NCBI GenBank assembly: GCA_905233755.1 | Contig: CAJODM010000007.1 | Span: 1 to 62,663, forward strand | Source of the DNA: an uncultured Ruminococcus sp. | Lineage (GTDB): Bacteria; Bacillota; Clostridia; Oscillospirales; Acutalibacteraceae | Direction of reading: 5' to 3' | Length of the DNA: 62,663 bases | In this document: in pieces, positions 53,544 through 62,663 of the stretch | Position numbering within the stretch: position 1 is the first letter of the stretch | Layout of the letters: the number at the start of each line of letters is the position of its first letter | The notes under the pieces: model-generated | What the model saw: the letters and a program-made list of their open reading frames with translations, nothing else | The model's database searches: none | What the model was told of the DNA's origin: nothing | Position numbers and translations under genes: made by a program

Positions 53544-54308
53544 TTATTTCTTACTCTCTCGGATACGGTCGTCGGCGACGCGGTACATCAGGATCCCCGC
53601 GGCAACCGACGCGTTCAGCGAGTTGATCCGACCCTTCAGCGGCAGCGATACGATCACATCGCACTTCTCGCGCACAAGGCGCGATATCCCGCGTCCCTCG
53701 TTGCCGATCACCAGCGCGACCCCGCCGGAGAAGTCGGTATCGCGATAGTCCGCGCCGTTCATATCCGCGCCGTAGACCCATATCCCGCGCGCCTTGAGCG
53801 CGTCGATGGTATCGGAGAGGTTCGTCACCCGCGCCACGGGAACATACTCCATCGCGCCGGCAGACGCCTTATAGGCGGTGAAGGTCAGCCCGGCGGCGTG
53901 ACGCTTCTTGACCACCACACCGTGCGCGCCGGCACACTCGGCGGTGCGGATGATCGCGCCGAGGTTGTGCGGGTCCTCGATCTCGTCAAGCAGGATGAGG
54001 AAGAGATGCTCATGGCGCTCCTCGGCGATCTGCAGGATATCCTCGAGATCGACATACTCCTTGACGGCACAGACCGCCGCGACCCCTTGGTGCACCGCCG
54101 AGCCGGTCATATAGTCGAGCTTCTTGCGGTCGACCTGTTGGACCGGGATCCCGCGCGCCTTCGCCTTGGAGAGGATCTCGACGGCAGAGCCCGTGTTCTG
54201 ATCCTTCGCGTAGAGTATCTTAATGATGGGACGTCCGGACGAGAGCGCCTCGAGGATCGGATTCCTGCCGATGAGGATGTCGTCGTGATGTCTTTCTTCC
54301 TGCTTCAT
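53544..54308 (-). CDS. rlmB: 23S rRNA 2'-O-methyltransferase RlmB (SpoU family)
   Basis: 254 residues. The SPOUT knot motifs are LLDEIEDPHNLGAIIRTAECAGAHG (seen as DEIEDPHNLGAIIRT), VALVIGNEGRGISRLV and IVSLPLKGRINSLNASVAAGI. Methylates G2251 or a related position. ATG 54308 follows AAGGAGATAT; the upstream ATG at 54329 has none. A palindrome ATATGGTA/TACCATAT (about 54337-54372) lies in its leader. Confidence 0.93.
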   Translation of the reverse strand: MKQEERHHDDILIGRNPILEALSSGRPIIKILYAKDQNTGSAVEILSKAKARGIPVQQVDRKKLDYMTGSAVHQGVAAVCAVKEYVDLEDILQIAEERHEHLFLILLDEIEDPHNLGAIIRTAECAGAHGVVVKKRHAAGLTFTAYKASAGAMEYVPVARVTNLSDTIDALKARGIWVYGADMNGADYRDTDFSGGVALVIGNEGRGISRLVREKCDVIVSLPLKGRINSLNASVAAGILMYRVADDRIRESKK

Positions 54309-54404
54309 ATATCTCCTTAAAGGGTACAAAACCCATTATATGGTATGCTCATACGAGATTATTGTACCATATCTAGTTGAGGCATGATTTCTTTCTTAGA
54401 ATTT

Positions 54405-54974
54405 TCATAAGAATTTTTCCATAGCGATCGCCCCCGCGTAGACCAAATACTCTTCGATCCCGTATGTTCCGACAGCGGGATCGCGGAACAGCCCGACCCG
54501 CGGCGGAAAGATCGTGAACGAGAAGAACATCAAAAAGTACAGCATGAGCAGCAGCAGCGCGATCGGGAACAGCTCGCCCGTCTCTCTCTCTGTCATCGTC
54601 AGCCGGTACGACAGCCAAAACCCGCCCGCTGCCGATATGACCAGCACCGCCGGCAGCAGCGCTGTCCCGCCGACTGCTCTGAGAAGATAGCACCCGCCGA
54701 TCACGCACCCCGATAGCAGATACAGCCCGCCGACCTTAGCGATGACATATCGCCGAAACGGTACATGCAGCCACAAAATCTCCAGCACCGCATACCCGAC
54801 ATACCCAGCGGACACCGCCTTCGTCTGCTCCCACGCGCTGCCATTCACCGCGCCAAACAGGATCGCAAGCGTGCTCCGCCCGGACAGCGCGTACACCGAG
54901 CGCAGCAGCATCGCCGTCAGGAACACCACCTGTACGCCCGCCGCCTCGCTGATCCACCATCTCTTCTGATCCAT
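54405..54974 (-). CDS. DUF6512-like membrane protein
   Basis: 189 residues, six hydrophobic helices. The ending ELFPIALLLLMLYFLMFFSF and TIFPPRVGLFRDPAVGTYG are the parts I recall from the DUF6512 family. GSAWEQTKAVSAGY is a short conserved loop. No function known. AT-rich DNA follows to 55310. Confidence 0.65.
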   Translation of the reverse strand: MDQKRWWISEAAGVQVVFLTAMLLRSVYALSGRSTLAILFGAVNGSAWEQTKAVSAGYVGYAVLEILWLHVPFRRYVIAKVGGLYLLSGCVIGGCYLLRAVGGTALLPAVLVISAAGGFWLSYRLTMTERETGELFPIALLLLMLYFLMFFSFTIFPPRVGLFRDPAVGTYGIEEYLVYAGAIAMEKFL

Positions 54975-55069
54975 ACCAACACCCGATGATGTATATGCGG
55001 CGAGCGGAGCACTTTATTTTCCTGCGGCGAAATTATACTTTTTGTATTATTCTGACTTTTCATTAAAAA

Positions 55070-55090
55070 TGTTGATAACTCTGTTGATAA
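55070..55090. other. two TGTTGATAA 9-mers (DnaA-box-like)
   Basis: TGTTGATAA at 55070-55078 and 55082-55090 (complement TTATCAACA), one base from the TTATCCACA consensus, in the AT-rich stretch 55000-55310. No dnaA, dnaN or rpmH is near, so an origin is not supported. Confidence 0.35.
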
Positions 55091-55310
55091 TTAGGATAAC
55101 TTTTGCGTTTTCGCATAGAATCTGCCTAGATAATCCCCAATTCTTTGAAAAACAGCAGTTTTCCATAATTGTTTCAGGAGAAAATTATTATCTTCTTTTC
55201 TTGAAAAAAATCGAAATAGTTATACGATATGTAATATTTTTGCTGTCAACTCTGTTTGAAGAAAAATAAGAAAAAACCGGCAAAATGCTGCCCCCCGATC
55301 CCGCCTTATA

Positions 55311-55553
55311 CTAAGTTTCTATTAAACGCTTTAACAAATTTATTAGCGGAATATTTCGCAGAGCAAGGCGGACGACGCAGGCAGGCTGGCGCCTGTCATT
55401 TTCGGGGCCCCCACAACGCCCCGCGTTGTGGGGAGAGGAGGAGTCGTGGAGCGAGGTCACAAGGCATGCCTGCCGAGCACAGCGAACGACGACGACAACA
55501 CAGCTATGCGGAATATAACGCAATAAATGTTAAAGTGTTTTAATGAAACTTAG
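55311..55553. mobile_element. 243-bp MITE with TA target-site duplication
   Basis: Terminal inverted repeats of about 45 bases: the left end CTAAGTTTCTATTAAACGCT mirrors the right end (complement CTAAGTTTCATTAAAACACT), continuing through TTTAACA, TTTATT and CGC. TA flanks both ends (55309-55310 and 55554-55555), as for IS630/Tc1-type insertions. No transposase. The centre carries CACAACGCCCCGCGTTGTG followed by GGGGAGAGGAGGAG, shared with the repeat at 5881-6186. Confidence 0.8.
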
Positions 55554-55610
55554 TATTAGTCAGCCGGACCTTTGGCAAAGCGAACGGTTCTCCTATCGGT
55601 CAGAACCCAA

Positions 55611-55657
55611 CAAAAAAGTCATCCTGACGGGATGCTGTCCATCCCCTCAGAATGACT
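55611..55657 (-). terminator. terminator of the PAP2 gene
   Basis: A long interrupted stem (AGTCATTCTGAGGGGATG with its partner) followed on the minus strand by TTTTTTG. Confidence 0.85.
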
Positions 55658-55709
55658 GAGTCCAAAGCTGATCCTTGCTCATAAAGCTCCGGCAGACATA
55701 ATTCAACTG

Positions 55710-56249
55710 TTATCCATACAGGAAGAAGCGCGCGCTCAGCAGATAGCACGCCCATCCCGACAACAGCCCGAGGATAACGCCCCCCGCTACATCCGAGACA
55801 TAGTGCACCCGCAGATAAATCCGCGAGAACGCGATCGTCATCGCTCCCAGCAGCACCGGTGCCCAGATGATCACGGGACAGGTGAGCACGGTGACGGCGA
55901 ACACCGTGAACGAGCACGCGGTATGCCCGGACGGGAAGGAATGGTCCTTCGGACGCCGCACCAGCATCTCGCCCTCGTCGATCGACTCGGATGGGCGGAT
56001 GCGTCCGACAAGGTGCTTGAGGATCTTCTCGCCGAGCACATAGGTAACGCCCATCGACAGCGCGATGGTGATGCCGAGCCGCCGGTACGCGACGGTGATC
56101 ACCATCGGCAGACACAGCGTCAGCCACCAGATAAGCCCGCCGCTGCCCAGGTGGGTGAACACGATCATCACGCGGTTGAGCCATGGGCGGTGGATCGCAT
56201 CGATCCGATCGGCTACCATCCTGTCATATTGTTGGATTCTGCTAAACAT
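55710..56249 (-). CDS. PAP2-family phosphatase
   Basis: 179 residues, five or six transmembrane helices. The three phosphatase motifs are complete: KHLVGRIRP (KxxxxxxRP), PSGHTACS, and SRIYLRVHYVSD (SRxxxxxHxxxD). Probably dephosphorylates undecaprenyl-PP or a phosphatidic-type lipid outside the membrane; motif alone does not separate these. Confidence 0.9.
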   Translation of the reverse strand: MFSRIQQYDRMVADRIDAIHRPWLNRVMIVFTHLGSGGLIWWLTLCLPMVITVAYRRLGITIALSMGVTYVLGEKILKHLVGRIRPSESIDEGEMLVRRPKDHSFPSGHTACSFTVFAVTVLTCPVIIWAPVLLGAMTIAFSRIYLRVHYVSDVAGGVILGLLSGWACYLLSARFFLYG

Positions 56250-56300
56250 ACTATCACCATAACCAGAGAGGGTTCGTTCTCATCACAAGCGGTATCACGC

Positions 56301-57413
56301 TCAGGCGAGCTTCAGATCGCCTTCCTTCACCCAGCCGAGCTTTCGGACAAACAGGTGGATCAGCGGTGCGATAACCGCCGGCAGCACGATCGCGACCAGC
56401 ACAAGCCCGATCCAGTCGAGCGCCGTCGCCGATACCGCCGACGCGCCGTTTGTGACGGCCGCCTCGCTCGGCGAGAGCCATCCGGTGATCACGCCGATCG
56501 GCCCGCACATCCCGCACGTTCCCATACCGGAATTGATGGGCGCGCCGTTCATCTGCAGCCCAAACACACAGGTCGCGATCGGCCCTGTGATCGCCGAGGT
56601 GAGCGTCGGTGCGATCCATACGCGCGGGTTCTTCACGATGTTCGGCATCTGGAGCATCGAGGTGCCCAGCCCTTGGCTGACCAGCCCGCCCCAGCGGTTC
56701 TCGCGAAAGGAGATCACCGCAAAGCCCACCATCTGGGCACAGCACCCGGCGACCGCTGCACCGCCCGCAAGCCCCGTCAGCCCCAGCGCGGCGCAGATCG
56801 CCGCCGAGGAGATGGGCAGGGTCAGCGCAACGCCCACGAGCACCGACACCGCGATCCCCATCAACAGCGGCTGCAGGGTCGTCGCATAGACGATGAGGTT
56901 GCCGAATGCGCTCGCCGCCGCGCCGATAGGAGGTGCGATCAGCATCGAAAGCGCAACGCCGACGCCGATCGTCACCGCGGGGGTGACGAGGATATCGACC
57001 TTCGTTTCCTTCGAGACTGCCTTGCCGCATTCGGCGGCGATGATCGCGATGATGAGCACGGCAAGCGGGCCGCCCGCGCCGCCCTCGGTGTTCGCCGCCC
57101 AGCCGACCGCCAAAAGCGAGAACAGCACCATCGGATCCGCCTTGAGCGCATAGCCGATAGCGACCGCCATCGCGGGGCCCGAGACCGCCATCGCATAGCT
57201 GCCGATGCTCGTCAAAAACGCAACCCCTGTCTGGTCGCCGATCGTCTTGAAGATCGTGCCGATCAGCAGCGAACAGAACAGCCCCTGTGCCATCGCACCC
57301 AAAGCGTCGATGCCGTAGCGTTTCCAGGATATCTCGATGTTTTTTCTCTTCAAAAAGGCCTTGAATTTGCTCACTTTTTTCTCCTTTTCGGGCATTTTTC
57401 GGTCAATTTTCAT
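56301..57413 (-). CDS. PTS EIIC-like permease (PTS_EIIC_2 family)
   Basis: 370 residues, about ten transmembrane helices with GLTGLAGGAAVAGCCAQMVGF and ITGPIATCVFGLQMNGAPIN and SGMGTCGMCGPIG. No EIIA or EIIB domain is present or adjacent, so the phosphotransferase link is unproven and the substrate unknown. ATG 57413 has GGAAAG upstream; an in-frame ATG at 57395 lacks a site. It lies 43 bases downstream of the glycerol operon and may belong to it. Confidence 0.8.
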   Translation of the reverse strand: MKIDRKMPEKEKKVSKFKAFLKRKNIEISWKRYGIDALGAMAQGLFCSLLIGTIFKTIGDQTGVAFLTSIGSYAMAVSGPAMAVAIGYALKADPMVLFSLLAVGWAANTEGGAGGPLAVLIIAIIAAECGKAVSKETKVDILVTPAVTIGVGVALSMLIAPPIGAAASAFGNLIVYATTLQPLLMGIAVSVLVGVALTLPISSAAICAALGLTGLAGGAAVAGCCAQMVGFAVISFRENRWGGLVSQGLGTSMLQMPNIVKNPRVWIAPTLTSAITGPIATCVFGLQMNGAPINSGMGTCGMCGPIGVITGWLSPSEAAVTNGASAVSATALDWIGLVLVAIVLPAVIAPLIHLFVRKLGWVKEGDLKLA

Positions 57414-57456
57414 TCTTCTTTCCGATAGAAGAGTATATCGAATCACGCGCGATTTG

Positions 57457-57822
57457 TCAACCTTTCCCGACGTTCGCTGTCGCGACCACCGCAACGCCGG
57501 TCGAGGCGACGTCCGCAATCAGGATATCGCCGATCTTCACGGGAGCGCTCACGCGCGCCGCGTTGATCTCTGCCATGATCTCATCTATCTTGCCCTTCGG
57601 GATATCGGACGCGGTCTTGCACGCCACACGTGTGCGCGTCCCACCGACGACGCGGACGGTCGAGGTGACGATGCGGGTGGGCGAGGTAACCTCTTTGATC
57701 GCGTAGGTCTTTCCGCGCGGACAGGTATAGCCCGAGACCGAGCGGACCTTACTGCCGTCGAGCTCGACCGTCACCATACATCCCATCGGACATCCGATAC
57801 AGGTCAGTTCACGTTTCTCCAT
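57457..57822 (-). CDS. DUF1667 protein
   Basis: 121 residues with MEKRELTCIGCPMGC at the start and YTCPRGKTYA, a CxxCxxxC plus Cys set that likely binds Fe-S or zinc. In Firmicutes this protein accompanies the glycerol-3-phosphate dehydrogenase/FAD oxidoreductase pair and may be its electron carrier. ATG 57822 with AAGGAG; 4 bases after the upstream gene. Confidence 0.88.
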   Translation of the reverse strand: MEKRELTCIGCPMGCMVTVELDGSKVRSVSGYTCPRGKTYAIKEVTSPTRIVTSTVRVVGGTRTRVACKTASDIPKGKIDEIMAEINAARVSAPVKIGDILIADVASTGVAVVATANVGKG

Positions 57823-57826
57823 CTCT

Positions 57827-59089
57827 CTACTCCTTCTCGATGCACACCGTGACGGTACGCAGCGACGGCATCTGTGCAAGCTCGGCCTTCTTGAGCACGA
57901 TCTGCTCCATCTCGCCGGGCGCCATGATGCGCTTTTTGCGGTGAGATATGCGGCGGTCGTCCAGGTACACGCTGACATAGCTGTCCCGATAGACGTCGCC
58001 GACACGGAACCGCACGGTCAGGGTGTCGTCCATCCTGTCGACACACAGCGTCGACGGTACGGTATAGCGCACCCCGCCCTGTGCACGCAGCGCGACGACT
58101 GCACCGGTGGCGTCGAGCTCACCTTGTACATAGCGTGCTGCCGCCTGGCCGGCGTGCTGTGCCTCCTCGGACACATAGTCCACAAGATCGTGCACATGCA
58201 GCACGTTGCCGCAGGCAAAGATCCCCTTGACATCGGTCTCGAAATGCTCGTTCACCAGCGGCCCGCCGGTCACGCCGCTCAGGGACACGCCCGCGGACTT
58301 GGACAGCTCGTTCTCGGGGATGAGCCCGCACGACAGCAGCAGCGTATCACAGGTGTACCGCTCCTCGGTGCCGGGGATGGGCTTTCGGTCGGCGCCGACT
58401 GCGGCGATCGTCACCGCTTCAACCCGTTCCTTGCCCTCGATATTCACCACGGTGTGCGACAGCCGCAGCGGGATATCAAAGTCATCCAGACATTGGACGA
58501 TATTCCGCTTGAGCCCGCCCGAGTAGGGCATCAGCTCGGCAACCAGCTTCACCGTTGCGCCCTCGAGCGTCATACGCCGCGCCATGATGAGCCCGATATC
58601 GCCCGAGCCGAGGATCACGACCTGGCGCCCGGGCATATAGCCCTCGATATTCACCAGCCGCTGTGCCGTCCCCGCCGAGAAGATCCCCGCGGGTCGGTAG
58701 CCGGGGATATTCAGCGCCCCGCGCGGACGTTCGCGACATCCCATCGCAAGGATGATCGCCTTTGCCTGTATAGAGAACATCCCGTCGCTGCGGTTCATCG
58801 CGGTCACGACGCGCTCCGGGCTGATATCCATCACCATGGTGTTCAGCCGATAGTCGATCGAAAGCGCTCTCGCCCGCTCGATATAGCGGTCGGCATACTC
58901 GGGGCCGGTCAGCTCCTCGTGAAAGGTATGCAGCCCGAATCCGTTATGGATGCACTGGTTGAGGATACCGCCGAGCTCTCCGTCGCGCTCGAGGATGAGG
59001 ATGCTGTCACAGCCCGCCTCTTTCGCCGCTATTGCCGCCGAGAGCCCTGCCGGGCCGCCGCCGACGATGATGATATCCACCTGCTTCAT
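57827..59089 (-). CDS. FAD/NAD(P)-dependent oxidoreductase of the glycerol operon
   Basis: 420 residues. Two dinucleotide-binding folds: IIIVGGGPAGLSAAIAAKEAG and VVILGSGDIGLIMARRM, with GCRERPRG between them and the FAD-closing IFACGNVLHVHDLVDYVSEE. Probably accepts electrons from the GlpA-like protein and passes them to DUF1667 or NAD. TGATG overlaps the upstream stop; GTG at 59092 is an alternative. Confidence 0.9.
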   Translation of the reverse strand: MKQVDIIIVGGGPAGLSAAIAAKEAGCDSILILERDGELGGILNQCIHNGFGLHTFHEELTGPEYADRYIERARALSIDYRLNTMVMDISPERVVTAMNRSDGMFSIQAKAIILAMGCRERPRGALNIPGYRPAGIFSAGTAQRLVNIEGYMPGRQVVILGSGDIGLIMARRMTLEGATVKLVAELMPYSGGLKRNIVQCLDDFDIPLRLSHTVVNIEGKERVEAVTIAAVGADRKPIPGTEERYTCDTLLLSCGLIPENELSKSAGVSLSGVTGGPLVNEHFETDVKGIFACGNVLHVHDLVDYVSEEAQHAGQAAARYVQGELDATGAVVALRAQGGVRYTVPSTLCVDRMDDTLTVRFRVGDVYRDSYVSVYLDDRRISHRKKRIMAPGEMEQIVLKKAELAQMPSLRTVTVCIEKE

Positions 59090-60531
59090 CACTCGTCACC
59101 GCCCTTCGTCCGCGCTGTTACCAGATGTGAGCCCGGGCCGTTCTTGCGGATGTCCTCCATGCCGATCCCAAGTTCGCGCGTCATGATATCCATGATCTTC
59201 GGCGTACAGAAGCCGCCCTGACACCGCCCCATCTGGGAGCCGGTGCGCCGCTTGATGCCGTCGAGCGTGCGCGCGCCCAGCGGCGCGCGGATAGCGTCGA
59301 TGATCTCGCCCTCGGTCACGCCGGCACACCGACAGACGATGACGCCATAGGCGGGATTCTGGGCGATCTTCTTTGCCTGCTCCTCATACGAGAGCGGCTT
59401 CATATGCACGATATCGCGCTGCTGGGCGATGAAGTCCTGCTTCTCTTTGAGCGTGTACTTCTCTCTGATCTGCTGTGCGATCATCTCAGCGATCGCGGGG
59501 CTAGCCGACAGCCCGGGCGACTCGATCCCCGCACAGTTGAAGAATCCCGGGGCGTCGTCCGGCTCGCCAAGGACAAAGTCGTGCCCCTGCTCGCTCGCGC
59601 GCAGCCCGGAGAAAGAGGTGATGACTTGGCCGATCGGCAGGTCCTTGATGCTGTTCGACTGCTTGAGGATGACCTGTGCGATCCCCTCTTCGGTCGTGGC
59701 GGTCTGTTCGCGGTCGTCCGTTTCGAAGGCGGTGGGGCCGACGATGGTGTTGCCGTGAACGGTGGGGCTGACGAGTACCCCTTTGCCCATCGTTGTCGGC
59801 AGCTGAAAGACCGTGTGCGTGACATACCCCTCGACCGTCGTGTCGAGCAGGAGATAGTCGCCGCGACGAGGGGTGATACATAGCTGATGCGAGGACACCA
59901 TGTTGTTCAGCACGTCGGCATAGACGCCGGCGGCGTTGACGACCGCGCGGGTATGATAGACCTCGCGGTCGGTCTCGATCCGCCATAGCTCGCCGTCGCG
60001 CGCGATATGCTGCACCTCCTCGCCAAAGCGGAACTCGACCCCGTTCTCGGCGGCGTTCTCGGCGAACGCTGCCGTCATGCGGAACGGGCACACGATCCCT
60101 GCCGTCGGCGCATACAGCGCACCGACCACATCGTCAGCGAGATGCGGCTCTATCCTGAGCGCCTCGTCGCGCGAGAGCACCGAGAGCCCCTCGACCCCGT
60201 TGCGCTCGCCGCGCTCGCGCAGTTGCTCGAGCTCGCCGAGCCGCTCCTCCTGTGTACATACAGTCAGCGACCCGATACGAAAGAACGGGATGGACAGCTC
60301 CTTGGACAGCGTATCCATCATCCGGTTCCCGCGGACGTTCAGCTTTGCCTTCCATGTGCCGTTCTCGGCATCATAGCCCGAGTGGATGATAGCGCTGTTC
60401 GCCTTTGACGTACCGGTACAGACGTCCTCGCTCCGCTCGATCACGAGCATCGCTCCCTTTGATCGCGACAGCTCTCGCGCCACCGCGCATCCGACGACGC
60501 CCGCGCCGATGATAATCACATCATATATCAT
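59089..60531 (-). CDS. GlpA-like glycerol-3-phosphate dehydrogenase with [2Fe-2S] domain
   Basis: 480 residues. VIIIGAGVVGCAVARELSR is the FAD fold, SAIIHSGYDAENGTWKAKL the DAO-type active-site region. The C-terminal BFD-like domain has CRCAGVTEGEI and TGSQMGRCQGGFC, four Cys for a 2Fe-2S cluster. Oxidises glycerol-3-phosphate to dihydroxyacetone phosphate under anaerobic conditions. ATG 60531 has AAAGG upstream; the extension to 60702 is not used. Confidence 0.9.
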   Translation of the reverse strand: MIYDVIIIGAGVVGCAVARELSRSKGAMLVIERSEDVCTGTSKANSAIIHSGYDAENGTWKAKLNVRGNRMMDTLSKELSIPFFRIGSLTVCTQEERLGELEQLRERGERNGVEGLSVLSRDEALRIEPHLADDVVGALYAPTAGIVCPFRMTAAFAENAAENGVEFRFGEEVQHIARDGELWRIETDREVYHTRAVVNAAGVYADVLNNMVSSHQLCITPRRGDYLLLDTTVEGYVTHTVFQLPTTMGKGVLVSPTVHGNTIVGPTAFETDDREQTATTEEGIAQVILKQSNSIKDLPIGQVITSFSGLRASEQGHDFVLGEPDDAPGFFNCAGIESPGLSASPAIAEMIAQQIREKYTLKEKQDFIAQQRDIVHMKPLSYEEQAKKIAQNPAYGVIVCRCAGVTEGEIIDAIRAPLGARTLDGIKRRTGSQMGRCQGGFCTPKIMDIMTRELGIGMEDIRKNGPGSHLVTARTKGGDE

Positions 60532-60571
60532 AGTCAGAACCTTTCTTTTCCCTATAGAACCGATCATTGAT

Positions 60572-62125
<1,554 letters not shown>

Positions 62126-62143
62126 TTATAGTTATCCATATTG

Positions 62144-62172
62144 ATTATACCAGAACTCGACCCGATTGTCCA
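62144..62172 (-). promoter_or_regulatory. promoter of the glycerol operon
   Basis: Minus-strand TGGACA (62172-62167), 17-base spacer, perfect TATAAT (62149-62144). Confidence 0.7.
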
Positions 62173-62203
62173 GCAATGAACGCGGGTTTTGCCTTTTTCT
62201 CGG

Positions 62204-62232
62204 TTGCGGTGACGGCGGGTTTGTGGTACAAT
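62204..62232 (+). promoter_or_regulatory. promoter of the endonuclease IV gene
   Basis: TTGCGG (62204-62209), 17-base spacer, TACAAT (62227-62232), 33 bases before the ATG. Confidence 0.65.
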
Positions 62233-62264
62233 CAAAATGATAGGATAAAAGGGGATGAGGACAG

Positions 62265-62663
62265 ATGATCTATATCGGGTGTCACCTGAGCGTGACGGAC
62301 GGATATGCCGCGATGGGGCGGACGATGCGCTCCTTTCACGGCAACACCTTCGCCTACTTTACGCGCAATCCCCGCGGCGGAAGATCAAAGGACATCCTCC
62401 CCGAGGACGCCGCCGCGCTGAATACCCTCTTGACAGAAGAACGCTTCGGACCGCTCGTCGCGCACGGCAGCTATACGATGAACCTGTGCTCGGCAAACCC
62501 CGACACTCGTGCCAACGCCGTCGATATGCTGACACAGGATCTGCGGCGGATGGAGGCGTTCCCCTGTGTATCCCGCTCCGAAAACCGCAGCTGCACGGGG
62601 TTTGAACCGCATACTCGCCGCTCGCAGAACCGCACTCGCGCCGCTCATTTAACCGTGCCCGGA
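62265..62663 (+). CDS. nfo: endonuclease IV-like protein, cut by the right edge and probably damaged
   Basis: The frame from ATG 62265 starts MIYIGCHLSVTDGYAAMG, with FAYFTRNPRGGRSKD and LVAHGSYTMNLCS, the first metal-binding segments of AP endonuclease family 2. After MEAFP (about residue 100) the expected YNFHPGSHxGQG motif appears in no frame, though GLNRILAA in another frame and TVPG at the very end look like true Nfo sequence. At least two indels, or sequence error at the contig end. Confidence 0.7.
   Translation, partial: MIYIGCHLSVTDGYAAMGRTMRSFHGNTFAYFTRNPRGGRSKDILPEDAAALNTLLTEERFGPLVAHGSYTMNLCSANPDTRANAVDMLTQDLRRMEAFPCVSRSENRSCTGFEPHTRRSQNRTRAAHLTVPG

Noticed and set aside
55042..55269. 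75-codon open frame in the AT-rich gap
   Set aside because: No ribosome site, no family resemblance, composition like random AT-rich DNA.
55000..55310. Replication origin
   Set aside because: Two DnaA-like boxes and AT-rich DNA only; no dnaA, dnaN, recF or rpmH nearby.
55803..57428. 541-codon plus-strand frame opposite the PAP2 and EIIC genes
   Set aside because: Arg/Asp-rich shadow spanning two real genes.

Overview
The window reads as one contig from an endospore-forming, anaerobic, GC-rich Firmicute of the Oscillospirales/Ruminococcaceae type. The evidence is the spoIIAA-spoIIAB-sigF operon, two secreted proteins with type I dockerin repeats, Thr-Glu-Pro linkers, ferredoxin-dependent metabolism, strong AGGAGG ribosome binding sites and Gram-positive lipoproteins. 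About fifty genes are supported, most intact and densely packed. Broken genes are confined to the left edge, to 6.2-7.1 kb, to a MATE remnant near 42 kb and to the right edge.

Layout. 1-2.2 kb: a broken secreted metallophosphoesterase whose repeated domain runs off the contig. 2.6-4.1 kb: luxS and a divergent MTA/SAH nucleosidase (activated methyl cycle). 4.2-7.6 kb: accessory strip with a methyltransferase-STAS fusion, interspersed repeats, frameshifted small genes, and a tRNA-Arg(ACG) whose 3' end is echoed three times nearby. 7.7-9.8 kb: dockerin protein with a Cthe_2159-like domain. 10-12.8 kb: proBAC. 13-16.5 kb: lipoprotein and M16C peptidase. 16.6-22.8 kb: cobalamin riboswitch followed by two surface-anchored proteins, one built like intrinsic factor/transcobalamin, and a complete ECF transporter (T, fused A-A', S). 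22.9-29.9 kb: regulator, small-protein operon, phosphodiesterase, holB-ricT, ferredoxin, trmN-like, rsmI, folC. 29.9-31.3 kb: spoIIA operon. 31.4-33.8 kb: metA, proS. 34-39 kb: DUF951, prfA, a Sua5-CoaE fusion, lytic transglycosylase, M18 aminopeptidase. 39-44.6 kb: VWA protein, hflX, membrane proteins, mgtE. 44.7-50 kb: dockerin protein with a poly-Ser minisatellite, GH13 glucosidase, MecA-like adaptor, lipase, repeat lipoprotein. 50-55 kb: rpe, a P-type-ATPase-like protein without a phosphorylation site, rlmB, a membrane protein. 55-56 kb: a 243-bp MITE and a PAP2 phosphatase. 56-62 kb: EIIC-like permease and a glycerol/glycerol-3-phosphate operon. The right edge cuts a damaged endonuclease IV gene.

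The most interesting system is the riboswitch-controlled locus at 16.6-22.8 kb. ECF importers normally bind substrate only through the membrane S component. Here an AdoCbl-type riboswitch appears to control two anchored extracellular proteins, one with an alpha/alpha-barrel plus DUF4430 arrangement like animal intrinsic factor and transcobalamin, translationally coupled or closely spaced with an entire ECF module. I infer a corrinoid capture-and-import machine on a Gram-positive surface.
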